From Blattamonas nauphoetae (lineage: Eukaryota; Preaxostyla; Oxymonadida), in contig JARBJD010000472.1 in assembly GCA_033064195.1 (NCBI GenBank), positions 1 through 44,826 on the forward strand: a DNA stretch of 44,826 nt, in the 5' to 3' direction. Below are positions 21,111 to 31,389 of this stretch, piece after piece. Position 1 is the first letter of the stretch; every line of letters starts with the position of its first letter. Under the pieces are notes generated by a model that saw only the letters and a program-made list of their open reading frames with translations, did not search any database and was not told where the DNA came from. The position numbers and the translations under genes are program-made.

Positions 21111-24100
21111 ATGATCGTCGTTCTCGTTGTTCTGTCGTCACTTCAAAGCCTAAATTCCACCGTCTCCAATGTTGATGTTGGTAAGATATCAACGAAGAAG
21201 TTTGGTCCACAACGTTTGTTCTCTTCTTTTTTGATGGAAACACTTCAGGATACAAAACGCCGAGCTTTTTTGAAGTGATGGGTCGTGGACTCTACAGGAT
21301 GTGGCGTCCAATTGGAAATTCGTCAATCGGTCGGTTCCCAGCAGTTGGAAATGCTGCCGAACTCGGGGAAGCATTTGTTCGTTATGTCGTCGATCGTCAA
21401 GACAACCCGATTGAGAGAGAAGAAGGAGAAGATCTGTTACATGATCCCACCACGAGGATTAGAAACGATGAATTGATTAAAGATATGGATGAAGCCTTAT
21501 CGAATCTTTGGGGCCCCGACCGTCCAAATATTAAAGCGTTATTAACATCCATACTGAACATGGCCGATGGGAATGATGGAGACCCATGGTACACATTCTT
21601 CTCAGTCCTTGTTGGATGGGGCTATGTTTGTGTTCGTTTTCTTGTTGACGATTCAGGGAATTTGCCTCGCTGCGTTTCCATGCGTTGCGATGTGGATTTG
21701 TTTTAGTGGATTTTCCTGTGGCCAGTGCCTTCAATACTGTTGCATGGGGTGTGCTCGGCGTTACAAATGTTGCTGCCGACACTGTCGCAATCGAAAACCG
21801 AGCTGCACGTTCGGAACATATGACAAGAACGGGCCGAAGAAGTGTTGGGTTAAAGTTACAAAGATCATCTGGACGGTTTTAACAGCGGGATTAATGTTTG
21901 ATCCTCTTTTCTCTTCATATTGGCAGATTCGGAGCAATCGTTACGATTGTTGCGGCCTCTACGATTCCAACCATTATAGACAAGCTCTCAGGACTTTACG
22001 ACGATTTTACTCAACTTCTCCCTTCCATCGCCTCTCACACGATGCCTCCACTGGTCACCACACTCCCAGCTGCCATCGCCCCTCTTTCGACCATCGCGAG
22101 TGATTTAGACTCAGACACTCTTCCGCTGCTGACTGTGTGGGCTCGATTGTTCCGTCTGGACCGACTGCTGCATAAATCTGAGTTTGCCATTCGTCTCATT
22201 CATTGCCTCCAAAGTCTCTTTGTCATCGAGTCACCACATGATAGCGACAGATCTTCTGATGTCCTATTTAGGATCCAGATGCTAAAGGACTTCCAAAACT
22301 TCACATTCACAGCGGATGTCGTTCCTTGTGATACATTCGAGGGCGAAGTCACTCTGACCAACATCCAAGTGACAGACACAAGACAAAGCATGCTACGCTC
22401 GCAATATGCTGAACTTGAGACTTTATCGATGCTTATGAACGACAGACCTGACTCGCAGTGCCTTCCAGAAGGGATTCAGAACCGAATTGACGACATTCAA
22501 TGGCTGAACTCGTACCTTGGCTCTGCATCGCATGCCAGTGATATCGCCAATGCTACATCGCTTCTGTCGACATTTAAGGCGAATGTCATCACCCATCCAA
22601 TCCTTGATGAGATCATGTCCGAATTCGATCAAACCCATCAACAATCTTCGACATTCACTCGCACAGCTGAGTATGACAAATGCTTCACCGACCTTGAAGA
22701 CTTTAAGAACTCATTTGCCTCTGTTGTGCCTGGCCCGGCTGCATATGCCACAATTGGGCCTGTTTGGAAACGGGCACTGGATCTGACACGTATTCTGTCA
22801 TATAACACGCCGTGGAGTCGTCGAGAGTTGGCGAAGACTGTCAAACAGCAGATTGTTCCGGGAAACGATGGGAAATCAGCAACATTCACGTTGATGTCGG
22901 ACACCGAATTGGAGCAGCTCTCGATCCTCACTGATCCATCCAATTTCATCAGTTTCACGTCCTCGAGCTGCAATTCATTGAAGAACAATATCGCCAAATT
23001 CAATCAACAGATTGATCATGTGTATGACGAGACAGAAATGAGACACTTTCAACTTGCCTTGGACCAAGCCTTCCGCTTCGAAGTATTTTATGGGAACGAA
23101 AATAAGACCAGAAAAATGCTGAACACGATGTTGGGGGAGGCCGAGGACCTGTTCTCCACCATTTCATGCTCACTGAATACAACCGAATTCCTGTCGTTGA
23201 TTCCAACAGAAAGATTGTTAAAGGAGGAGCAACTCTTCAGATCGCGTGGACGCACCCTTGCTGTGTTGCAACTGGGCGTAATTCTTGTTTATGTGCTGAT
23301 TATCGAGCTGAACTGGACGTGCCCCAACAACACGTGTCTGTGCTGCCAGAATCTGATTTCAACCCTTTATTACATCATCTTCGGATTCTTCTTCCTGGTC
23401 TTTGCATATCTGGCGGTCTTCACACAAGACATCCAAGATGCGATTTATTCAGACAAGCCTGGTCTGGGGTTGTTGCCTACATTAGAATCATCAGGACTCG
23501 CTGACCAGCTCGTCTCACTCGCCAACCTGGACGATCTCGGCCCCTCCACTGACATGATCAGACAGAGCTTGATTTACATTCTGCAAGGACCGTCTTACAG
23601 AAGCAGGGAGGAGGGACGAAAAGAGATGCCGAATCCACTTGGCGAGCTTCTCGATTCAATGCTGTTTGGGGGGATCGCAAAGAAAGGTGTGGATGGGATG
23701 ATCGAGTCGGTGTTCGTGGACGGGAAGGGAATCGTGTCGCCCGCGTTCAAAGCAAAGCTGGCACCAATCGAACAAGAATTGAACATCACCCTCGCCTCGT
23801 TCTTCTCCTCCGTGTGCGACGAAACCGACCCTGAAAAAGGAGTGTTCACATACAACTTCTTGGGACGCAGTATTTATGAGATTGTGGACATCGTTGGACT
23901 GGATGTGGTGAATATGTTAATCATGCTCTACTTCACATTCAACGTGGCGTTCCTTCTGATCGTCCCACACACAATTGCAACGAATGATGGTCAGCGATAC
24001 TGGCCGCCTTACGATCGAGCACGGGACGATCCGGATTTTGCAAAGCAATGGGACGAGGAAGACAGAATAGAGGCGATCCAACGATCCACGCCAAAAGAAG

Positions 24101-24399
24101 TCCAATCCCATCGACTCGGCTATCTGGGCAAACACGGACATGTGGATTGGAGTGGGTGGCCTCAGCAGACACAAACGATTGGAGAAGCTGACAAGGGACA
24201 AGTTGGGGATGACGAACTGCCAGTCGCACCGACGGAGAAAGAAGAGGAGGAGGTGGAGGGTGCTCGTCTGGTGAAGAGACGAGCAACCAACCAAAACACA
24301 GGTTGTGGTGTGTCGCCGACAGTGGAGTTTTCCCCACCGAATCCTCCGGAAATGAAGGCGTCTCCACAGAGCATCGCGCTGAATAAAAAACTGGATTGA
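21111..24399 (+). CDS. Prominin-like five-pass membrane protein
   Basis: Four exons, 21111-21180, 21249-21625, 21657-21895 and 21927-24399, total 3159 nt, giving 1052 residues in one frame. Introns are 68, 31 and 31 nt; both short ones run GTTTG to CAG. A signal peptide (MIVVLVVLSSLQSLNS) is followed by an extracellular N-terminal region. Then come TM1 (about 138-165), a Cys-rich cytoplasmic turn (CLQYCCMGCARRYKCCCRHC), TM2 (about 218-242, IWTVLTAGLIFGAIVTIVAA) and a long extracellular loop of about 430 residues. TM3 (about 670-690), TM4 (about 707-727, YIIFGFFFLVFAYLAVF), a second loop of about 150, TM5 (about 882-908) and a charged tail complete it. This order, with the Cys cluster between TM1 and TM2, is the prominin (CD133) plan, a cholesterol-binding protein of membrane protrusions. 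The tweety family is the main alternative. Identification is by topology only. Confidence 0.72.
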
Positions 24400-24825
24400 T
24401 CTGACACTTGTTCAGTCCATTTCTGTTATATAGGACACTTTTTATCTCTCTTAGACAATCACTACACCTTTCTCTGTCAGATTGATGATATTTTCGATTT
24501 CAAAGGTTCAGTCATCATTCATCAATGAACAGAAGAGATCATGCCCATTAACGGTTTTTTTGAGAGAAAAAGACCAGAATTGGTCCGATCACTCTTCGAA
24601 TTTGCTTAGGAGATGACTCTGCCAATGAAGAGAGATATAATCTCACCCAATCACTGTAATTCGTCTTCTCAAGTCCACCATCTCCCAACGCCCCTCCAAA
24701 CACTTCCATTCTCCAACCTCTTTTTTTTTCACTTTTTCCGTCACTCAGACCACAATAACTCGAACTTGTCGTGGCTGGAATGGATATGGAAATACTCGTT
24801 GGAGCTCTGCCCTTCTTCCCGATCC
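24400..24825. other. Intergenic, no gene seen
   Basis: AT-rich sequence after the prominin-like gene, with a T9 run near 24721. No coding or RNA signal. Confidence 0.45.
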
Positions 24826-25366
24826 ATTCACTTCTGGAGTTGTCTCAATCACTTTCACGTTTCTCTCGAAAGAATGTGTGTTGGATACATCCTCATTGTT
24901 TGATCAGATGGATCTCTTCGTTTTGGTTTGATGGATTCCACATCTCCAATTCCCAAAATCGGTGAAGCACTTGGATGGAACATCGAAAGTCCTTTTTTCT
25001 CTCTTCTCATCTTCTCAGACTCTGTCGGTCTCAACATAGATGATCGTCTCCACTTCAACACTCCTACAACACAGTCATTTCAATATTGTCGCTATTCACT
25101 GAAAGAAGGAGGTTGTGTCCGAATGGAAGTTGATCTTGACTCAACACCTCGAACAGTGCAATTCTTTGTGAATGGCGAGGCTGTTCAGTGGTATGTGTCA
25201 GGAATCCCTTCGTCAGTACGAATCGGGGTGTGATTCTCTTTTCTCTCTTTTTTTATCGATTTTCAGTTTTCTGTTGAGAGTCTAAAAACGTCATTCCGAA
25301 TTGACAATATTTCGAGCCTCTCTCAGCCAACGCCGATCCTGAAAGAGATGAGAAATGTGAAATGGA
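24826..25366 (+). pseudogene. SPRY-type domain fragment, copy A (MEVDLDSTPRTVQFFVNG family)
   Basis: The coding-like run starts near DPFTSGVVSITFTFLS (about 24826), changes frame, continues as GLMDSTSPIPKIGEALG (about 24925) through CVRMEVDLDSTPRTVQFFVN to SSVRIG, and after a 39-nt intron (25228-25266, GTGTGATTC to TTTTCAG) ends FSVESLKTSFRIDNISSLSQ to MRNVKW. The phrase VRMEVDLDS-RTVQFFVNGE is one I associate with a large oxymonad family in which a SPRY-like domain accompanies kinase-like or ankyrin parts. The upstream part of such a gene is absent, so this is a detached domain fragment. Its partner copy B lies downstream on the other strand, tail to tail. Confidence 0.5.
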
Positions 25367-25617
25367 GAACGGGCACTCATTTTCAGACACCAAACCCTCC
25401 ACTTTCAATAATTATCGGTTATATTGTCATTTTGTCACGACACATTCGAAAGATCGTTCATCTCTTCTCCAAACTAGAATCTATATTAAAGATAACGACG
25501 ATTGGAGGAGAATTGAATGATTCAGAGAAGTGTTGTGAGAACAACAAGAACGATTTGTGCCTTCGTATTGCAGATTAGAGGCGAATAGTGGAAATAAGAT
25601 GACGAGAGGGAACACAA

Positions 25618-26170
25618 TCACCATTCTCTTGCATGCATCTCTTCTGAGATCGGAGTGGGCTGGGGGAGGCGAGTTATGTTGTCAATTCGGAAGGTTGTTC
25701 TTCGACTATAGACAGAAAACTGAAAAAAAGGGATGAAAATGAGAGAAAGAGAATCAGACTCCGATTCTGACAGATGGTGGAAGGCCTGACACGTAACTCC
25801 TTCCAGCCTCGCCATTCACAAAGAACTGAACTGTTCGAAGTGTTGAATCAAGATCAACTTCCATTCTGACACAATCGCTTTCTTTTAGTTCAGAGTGACA
25901 ACCTAGAAATGAATGTGATGATGGCATGTTGAGTTCAAGAGCTCCATATCTTTCCAGACTGACAGAGTCTGAGAAGATGAGAAGAGAGAAAAACAGACTG
26001 TTGATATTAACTCCAAGAATTTCATCACTATCACGAAATCGAGATGTTGAATCCATCAAACCAAAATAAAAATTGCCAACTAACCAAACAATGAGGAGGA
26101 ACCAAGCACACTTGATGTCATGAGAATTGTCATCGTGACTGATACAACTCCAGATGTGAATGGGATGGAA
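25618..26170 (-). pseudogene. SPRY-type domain fragment, copy B, inverted relative to copy A
   Basis: Same layout as copy A on the opposite strand: FTSGVVSVTMTIL (about 26165-26125), then GLMDSTSRFRDSDEILG, CVRMEVDLDSTLRTVQFFVN and PSVRIG. A 40-nt intron (25759-25720, GTCTGATTC to TTTTCAG) follows, then FSVYSRRTTFRIDNITRLPQ to HAREW and a stop at 25618-25620. The two copies are clearly paralogous but have diverged well beyond a recent duplication. No kinase or other partner domain is attached upstream. About 250 bp of unassigned sequence separates the two tails. Confidence 0.5.
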
Positions 26171-26377
26171 AAAAGAACACAGATTCGATAATTATTTCCA
26201 TAGTAACTCTGATCTTGCTCTATCTGAGAGATAATTGTGTGTTCGATCTGGAAAAGCGAAGAATTGGTGAAAGACAATGGAGGAAGTGTTTGGATTCGTG
26301 TGGGAGCAATCTGGAGTTTAGGTGGAGAATTTCGGGCAGAGGTGGAGTTGGTGGGCCAAAAAACTCTATGAAGTGGC

Positions 26378-26460
26378 AAAAAAGTTGTGCTCGGCGGGAG
26401 TCGAACCCCGAGCACAACAGTCGACAGAGGGGTTGGCTACCGCTAGGCCAAACGCGCCGC
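26378..26460 (-). ncRNA. tRNA-like Pol III transcription unit (A box, B box, T6), not a normal tRNA
   Basis: On the minus strand there is a perfect A box TGGCCTAGCGG (26450-26440), a perfect B box GGTTCGACTCC (26407-26397) and a T6 terminator (26383-26378). Spacing is that of a 72-nt tRNA, with U8, A14, G18-G19, A21, U33 and TTCGA in place and GTC (Asp) in the anticodon position. But the acceptor, D and anticodon stems do not pair. Instead an 11-bp perfect hairpin, GTTGTGCTCGG with CCGAGCACAAC (26418-26408 and 26394-26384), encloses the B box. This looks like a tRNA-derived Pol III RNA or SINE head rather than a working tRNA. Confidence 0.6.
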
Positions 26461-26461
26461 A

Positions 26462-27515
26462 CGTTCACTACCAAAAAATTGGTGTCTTGAAGGGAGAACC
26501 ACCATAGTCTTTCACTTCACGATACATCATGATCAATCGCTTGGTTTTGATAAAAAAATATTAAAATTCCAGTCATAATGTTGAAATGATTCAAGATAGC
26601 GTAAAGATGAAGTGAAATAGTTCGCCGATCGCCCTCGTCAAACGTGATGGAACGGTCGTGACATTCTCTGAGACGATCTCGACAGTATTCTCAACATTTT
26701 GAAAATAAAACGTGTTCATATCCATATCTGACAGTTTATTACGAGAGAATAGCCTAGTTGAACAATACAGTCACAACACACCTCGATCACCTTTGGCCCA
26801 GAAAGTCCACTCGTGCCGAATTTCGATCGGTAGAATGATTACTGATCTGCATTAAATGAAAAAGAATGAATGTGGAGGATCAGTCCCTTAATCCAGCGGG
26901 ATGGATGGAAGACTGACTCACAGATACTCTCAGGATGACACCAGACATTGAGAGTTTCGATTAGTTTTCAGACAGAATATTAAGGGGTTTTCCCAACCTG
27001 AATCGCACGCTGAGATTCGCAGAGATAGAAACAAGAGTGATGATGAAGTGAAAAAGTGAGGTGAAGTGGTGATAGTGATGGGTGAATCATCCCGTTCAAC
27101 CCCAGGAGTGTTGGACGAATGATGTCTGAGTGACATGAAGTGAGCACAGAACCTTGAAAACAGAATATTCAGTCGAGTGAGAACGAACGTCATGTGTTCT
27201 CTGGATGACCGGAATAAAGAGGGAATAACGTGTGGAAATCACAAAGTGTGAAGGAGGGGAAATGAAGACGAAGATGTTGTGTCGATGAGGTGGTGGTGTA
27301 GATGGTGCTTCTACTCAGCTGGAGTTGTGACGTGTTGTGGAAAGCATTGAAAACAAGAGCCAGCTGTTTATTGTGTGAAATGTGGGGTGATATCCAAGTT
27401 ATCATGAAACCAGTGGTTGCAATGACAGGATGGATGGAAATGGTGAATTGGTGTGATGGTGGATGAAATATAGTGATTGTTGTGGAAACTTTGTTTTGTG
27501 AAGTGTGGTGATGGA
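26462..27515. other. Intergenic, about 1 kb, no gene seen
   Basis: Only short overlapping frames. GT-rich and TGGATG-rich sequence near 27400-27500 precedes the end of the pseudokinase gene. No repeat or RNA gene is recognised. Confidence 0.45.
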
Positions 27516-28601
27516 TCAGCCTGTGGCTCCAGAAATGACAATAGGTTCGTTCTGTATTGGCAGAACAGGCATCAATGGTTTTGATTTCAGAAGAGTCAGC
27601 CGAGATTTCACGTCAGACAGCGATGGTCGCTCGTTTGGAGTGAGAGCGAGACATTCTCGAACAAGATCAGCCTACGATTCGTCCTCCCAGTTGTGGATCA
27701 GCGGCAAGATGCCTGCCTTGATCTGCCGAGACGCATTGACCGCATCTTGTTCCGCGAAGGGCACTTGTTCAGTCTCTATTTCCCACAAAATGAGGCCGAG
27801 CCGAAAAACCGTCACTTTCATTTCAGCAGATCCTGCGTTCTCCTTCATCACTTCATTCTCTCCCTCCTTTGTTTCCTGTTCCGGAGCGTTCCAGCGACGA
27901 TCTTCATTGTTTCTCGACGCGCTCGCTTTCATCTGATCTCCCTCTGATGGATGTGGTGTCTGGCTCTCGACTCTGAGGAAGACATTGTTGGTGTTGTCCA
28001 CGATGATCCAGTGTGGAGAAAGTCTTGAGAAGATCTCGCTGGATGTCCGTTCTTTCTGCATTCGCTCGAGACCCTTCACAATCTGCAGAGCAATCGTCCT
28101 CTTCGACAGATCTCTCTTCTTCTCGACGTGGAGACGACGATACAACGTGTTTCGTGGATCGACTGGGACTTGCCCGTTCTCGCTATCACATCTGACAGCT
28201 GACACGTATTGAACAGGAACAAGTGCAGTGGCATCAACATTCTGAATCGGACCATCCTGCTCGTTGTCGTCGCTGACCATCAGAAGCGAGTGATTGTGCA
28301 ACTGACCAGTGCTCGACCCGAAGATCGGTTTGATTGTGGTGTCTTGAACGTCTCCTTCCTCCTTCATCACATCGACCTCATCAGTCGTGTCCAGTTCTTG
28401 ATTGCCTTTCTCCTCTGCCTTCTTCTTCGACTTTCGGCGACGGCAGAGGACAGCGATGATGATGATCAGAAGCAGAGCGATAATGACAGCGGCAACAATT
28501 GGAATGACGATTGAGGTGATCACTCCACCTTGAGCCATGTTTCCTTTTGCTTTTCCAATCAGCGAGAAAGAATCTGTGACTTGGCCATCTCCGTAGACAA
28601 G
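27516..28601 (-). pseudogene. Receptor-like pseudokinase, membrane and cytoplasmic part only
   Basis: The open frame enters at 28601 (LVYGDGQVTDSFSLIGKAKGN) and has one transmembrane helix (VITSIVIPIVAAVIIALLLI) followed by CRRRKSKKK. A cytoplasmic juxtamembrane region leads to a degenerate kinase domain: LYRRLHVEKKRDLSKRTIAL, LSPHWIIVDNTNNVFLRV in the catalytic-loop position, RWNAPEQ in the APE position, FRLGLILWEIETEQVPF and ADLVRECLALTPNERPSLSD. The VAIK lysine, HRD and DFG are not recognisable, so it is a pseudokinase. TAG at 27672-27674 lies in frame between WEDES and ADLVREC; the frame then runs on to TGA at 27516. The extracellular part, expected upstream, is missing because repeat DNA begins at 28602. 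It is a truncated gene. The family is one I recall as large in oxymonads. Confidence 0.62.
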
Positions 28602-29338
28602 TCACAGATTTAAGACTGAGTGAGGAAGAGTGAGAGAGTGAGATATCTCCGACATGGAACGGAAACCTTTGTATTGGGTTAGATTCTTGGGAGAAGATAC
28701 CATACAACCAACACCCAAGAGGGGAACAAAAGATGAATAGAGCTGAAACAAGCCGAAAACAAGCGTAGATGACGATAGAGTGGGCTGAAGCCGAAATAAA
28801 GACAAAGTCAACAGTGAAGAAGATAAAGAACTGGGCAAACTGCAACTTGGCGGGACAGATCAAAATGGACTCTAACAGTCAAAAACACACTATTAATATC
28901 TTTCTAGGGAAGATATGTTGCTCTAGGATTCCGAAAAAAAGTACAGAAACCTCGGAGGAAATCATAAAAATAAGGGTCGGATCAAACCATGAAATCTAAA
29001 ATAGGAAATCTCAGAAATGTATAGACCTCTAGAAAGTTCCAAGCCTTGATATTAAAGGAATAGGTGTTCTTTGAAGATAAATGAAGGTTTAATGACAGAG
29101 AATCAACCAATTCTTTTTCAAGATCGCCCTAATTCACTATCAGAAATTTTGAGAAAATGAAGTTTTTCCGAATCTCTTATCGCTTCGATTCTCCTTACTT
29201 CCTAGAAAATCACCAGTACAATCACTCATTGACTGAATAGGTCTGTCCGACCAAGTTGCATGTTGCCAAGAACTGACAATCAAAAGATAGCAGGGCGGGT
29301 GGGTGGTCACTCTTCCTCACTCAGTCTTAAATCTGTGA
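28602..29338. repeat. 737-bp segment bounded by 32-bp inverted repeats
   Basis: TCACAGATTTAAGACTGAGT plus 12 more bases at 28602-28633 recurs inverted at 29307-29338 with no mismatch that I can see. The right copy ends 7 bp from the end of the DIRS-like recombinase gene. The interior has no recognisable gene. It may be the terminal part of the DIRS-like element (outer inverted repeat plus an internal complementary repeat, a layout known in DIRS elements) or an independent small foldback element. Its left edge is where the pseudokinase gene stops. Confidence 0.6.
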
Positions 29339-29345
29339 TCATTCT

Positions 29346-30330
29346 TCAATGATCTGATTCAATCCCTCGTTCGGAAGAGTGAGACTTGGGAGTAGTGTCC
29401 AAGGGCAGTACGTAGTGCGTCTGCATCACGCCCGACTTGAGAGACAGTCGTGCCGCTTCAGCTACAGCCGGAACAGTCATTCCTTTTCGGATTCTCGCAG
29501 AGATTCCAGCGTGCTTTGGTGCGTACGGCTTGAAAGCTTCTGGGATATCAGACCTCCTCATCAATCGTCGGACTAGCTCGCGAACCTCCTCCACTCTTCG
29601 CTCTCTCCCAATCTCAATGTCATAAAAGAGACCAACCGTCTCCCAATCCACTGGGCGTTTCGCCCGAATCAACCTGACCACATTCTCCAAACTACCTGTC
29701 AACCTCAACTCATCCTCAATCTCATCCTCTCTCAACACCACTCTCTGTGGCTCCGGGCTCCGCTTCAACACCGCCACCAAGACTATCGTATTCCCCTTCT
29801 TCTCTAGTCCGACACTCCCACATCGAATCGATGTCATCTCTGTATATCTCATCGCGTGGTTCAGGATCAACGACGTCGCAACAATCTGTTGCCAATCCTC
29901 GCATGATTGCGCATGGATTCTCATCTTCTTGATTCCATCCTCCAACTGCTTTGCGTCGAAAATCGTTGAATACCTTGTCTGTTTCGGCTCAGTCCTCTTT
30001 TGTCCCCGAAAAGACAGTTGAACAGACTTTGACTGGCTAACATCGTCGATTCCAATATGTCGGCATAGAAAGCTCAACGCCGATCTCGCAGTTTCTTTTG
30101 TCCTTGTCTTGCCAGTCCTCTGAGAGATGAAATTAAGGACTGCTGCTTCCTCAATGACCTCCCAATCTCGCTTCTCTTTCACACACCACTCAATCCATCT
30201 CTTCATCTCACCCGCATAGTTGTTTCTCGTCTGATCAGTGAATCCACTCTTCCAAACCGACGCTGCTTCAACCGAAAAACCCTTCATCTTCGCTAATTCA
30301 TCCCAGATGTCCTTCGAATCCAACAACATA
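29346..30330 (-). pseudogene. DIRS-like element: tyrosine recombinase region
   Basis: Phage-integrase-type fold: an N-terminal core-binding part (TRNNYAGEMKRWIEWCVKE, VLNFISQRTGK) and a catalytic part containing LILNHAMRYTEMTSIRC and YAPKHAGISARIRKGMTVPA, followed by SGVMQTHYVLPLD. In this family the enzyme inserts the circular DNA copy into the genome. Part of a fossil element. Confidence 0.8.
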
Positions 30331-31380
30331 TCAGCACTCCATCCGGTAATCTTGCCCCGCTTGCCCTCAACCCCATTCCCTCGACCAACACCTCTCTGCT
30401 TCTTCCGACAGTCAGTGTCTTCTCTGCCAAAGTTTTCAACTCTGCCACGCCCAACAGCGCTGGCCAGTCGAATGTCACCACCAATGCTTCCACGCCTTCC
30501 CGCACGATCTTCCGTACGACTTGCAGAAGCAGAGGATTTGGAGGGAACGCGTAAACGACGTCTTTCCTCCAATCCACAAGCAGCCCGTTTGTCGCCAATG
30601 CCGTCTTCTCCTTCTTCCAACTGGCGAACCGCGGGAGTTGTGTGTTTTCTTCCGAGGCGAACGCATCTAACGTCGGAAGACAACTCATCTGAGAGCACAA
30701 CCTCCTGAACACTTCCCTCTTGAGCATGTAGTCGGATCCGTCCTCCATTCGGGACAGACGATCCGCCAACTGGTTGTCTGCGCCGGGGAGATGTACCGCC
30801 ATCAACAGGGACCTGAGAAGGATCTGATCGATCAGACCTTTATTGATCAGACCTAATTTTTGTTCTTAACAAACTGTTTCATTAAAAGAGAGTTTACTTT
30901 CGAAAAAAAACTGTGAAATGAGTCTAATCGACCATTTGAGAGGCTATCTGGTCATCATTTATTGTTTTTTGCTTAAATTGAGCCGGTACGATGAAGAAAA
31001 TGAAGTGATAAATTGGAAAAAGAGGAAAATCGATACTCCTAATTAGGAAACGGATCAGACCCCCACTTCTGTGAGGTCTGATCCATGATCACACCTCATA
31101 CAGTAAACTACAGACCTGATCAGGTCCCTGGCCATCAACCTTCCCCGGAACTGTTCCACCTCGCAAAGGATATCTGTGAGAAGCGGGAGGAGATTCAACG
31201 AGCACGCCAATCTGTTTACGTCGAAGACTGTTGTGCTGTTGTCGCTTCGGAGGAGAACGTGGTCTCCTGTCGTGATCCTTCCTTCTTTCCTCAACGCCGA
31301 CAATGCTACTCCGACAGCCCTCATCTCCCTCCAATTCGACGACCTCATTCTCTCCTCCTCCCTGAAGCGGCTCTGAAACA
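30290..31380 (-). pseudogene. DIRS-like element: RNase H and downstream conserved region
   Basis: The RNase H region includes RSDNSTTVFDVNRLA. The conserved block after it carries VHLPGADNQLADRLSRMED, LPTLDAFASEENTQLPRF and DVVYAFPPNPLLLQV, a phrase typical of DIRS and related retroelements. A nested insertion (30816-31112) lies within it. Fossil. Confidence 0.75.
30816..31112. mobile_element. 297-bp AT-rich insertion nested in the DIRS-like element
   Basis: GACCTG occurs directly on both sides (30810-30815 and 31113-31118), consistent with a 6-bp target duplication. The insert contains several copies of GATCAGACC in both orientations near its ends and an AT-rich middle with no open frame. 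It is younger than its host element. Family unknown. Confidence 0.6.
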
Positions 31381-31389
31381 CGATTCTTT

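Noticed and set aside
21589-21605. A 17-nt intron in the prominin-like gene (GTACAC to CTCAG)
   Set aside because: Its removal gives the wrong frame; the 31-nt intron at 21626-21656 restores it and makes the total length divisible by three.
26386-26457. Ordinary tRNA-Asp gene (GTC in the anticodon position)
   Set aside because: Acceptor, D and anticodon stems do not pair, although the control boxes are perfect.
7433-27674. Reassigned stop codons (TAA or TAG as Gln), suggested by in-frame TAA at 7433 and TAG at 27672
   Set aside because: The 1483-codon ABC transporter and the 1052-codon prominin-like gene contain no in-frame TAA or TAG, the ABC gene and SPRY copy 2 end with TAA, and the third in-frame stop (SPRY copy 1) is TGA. 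Decay of single genes explains all three better.
27505-28514. Plus-strand proteins opposite the pseudokinase gene
   Set aside because: The minus strand carries a clear membrane helix and kinase-like motifs; the plus frames are its shadows.
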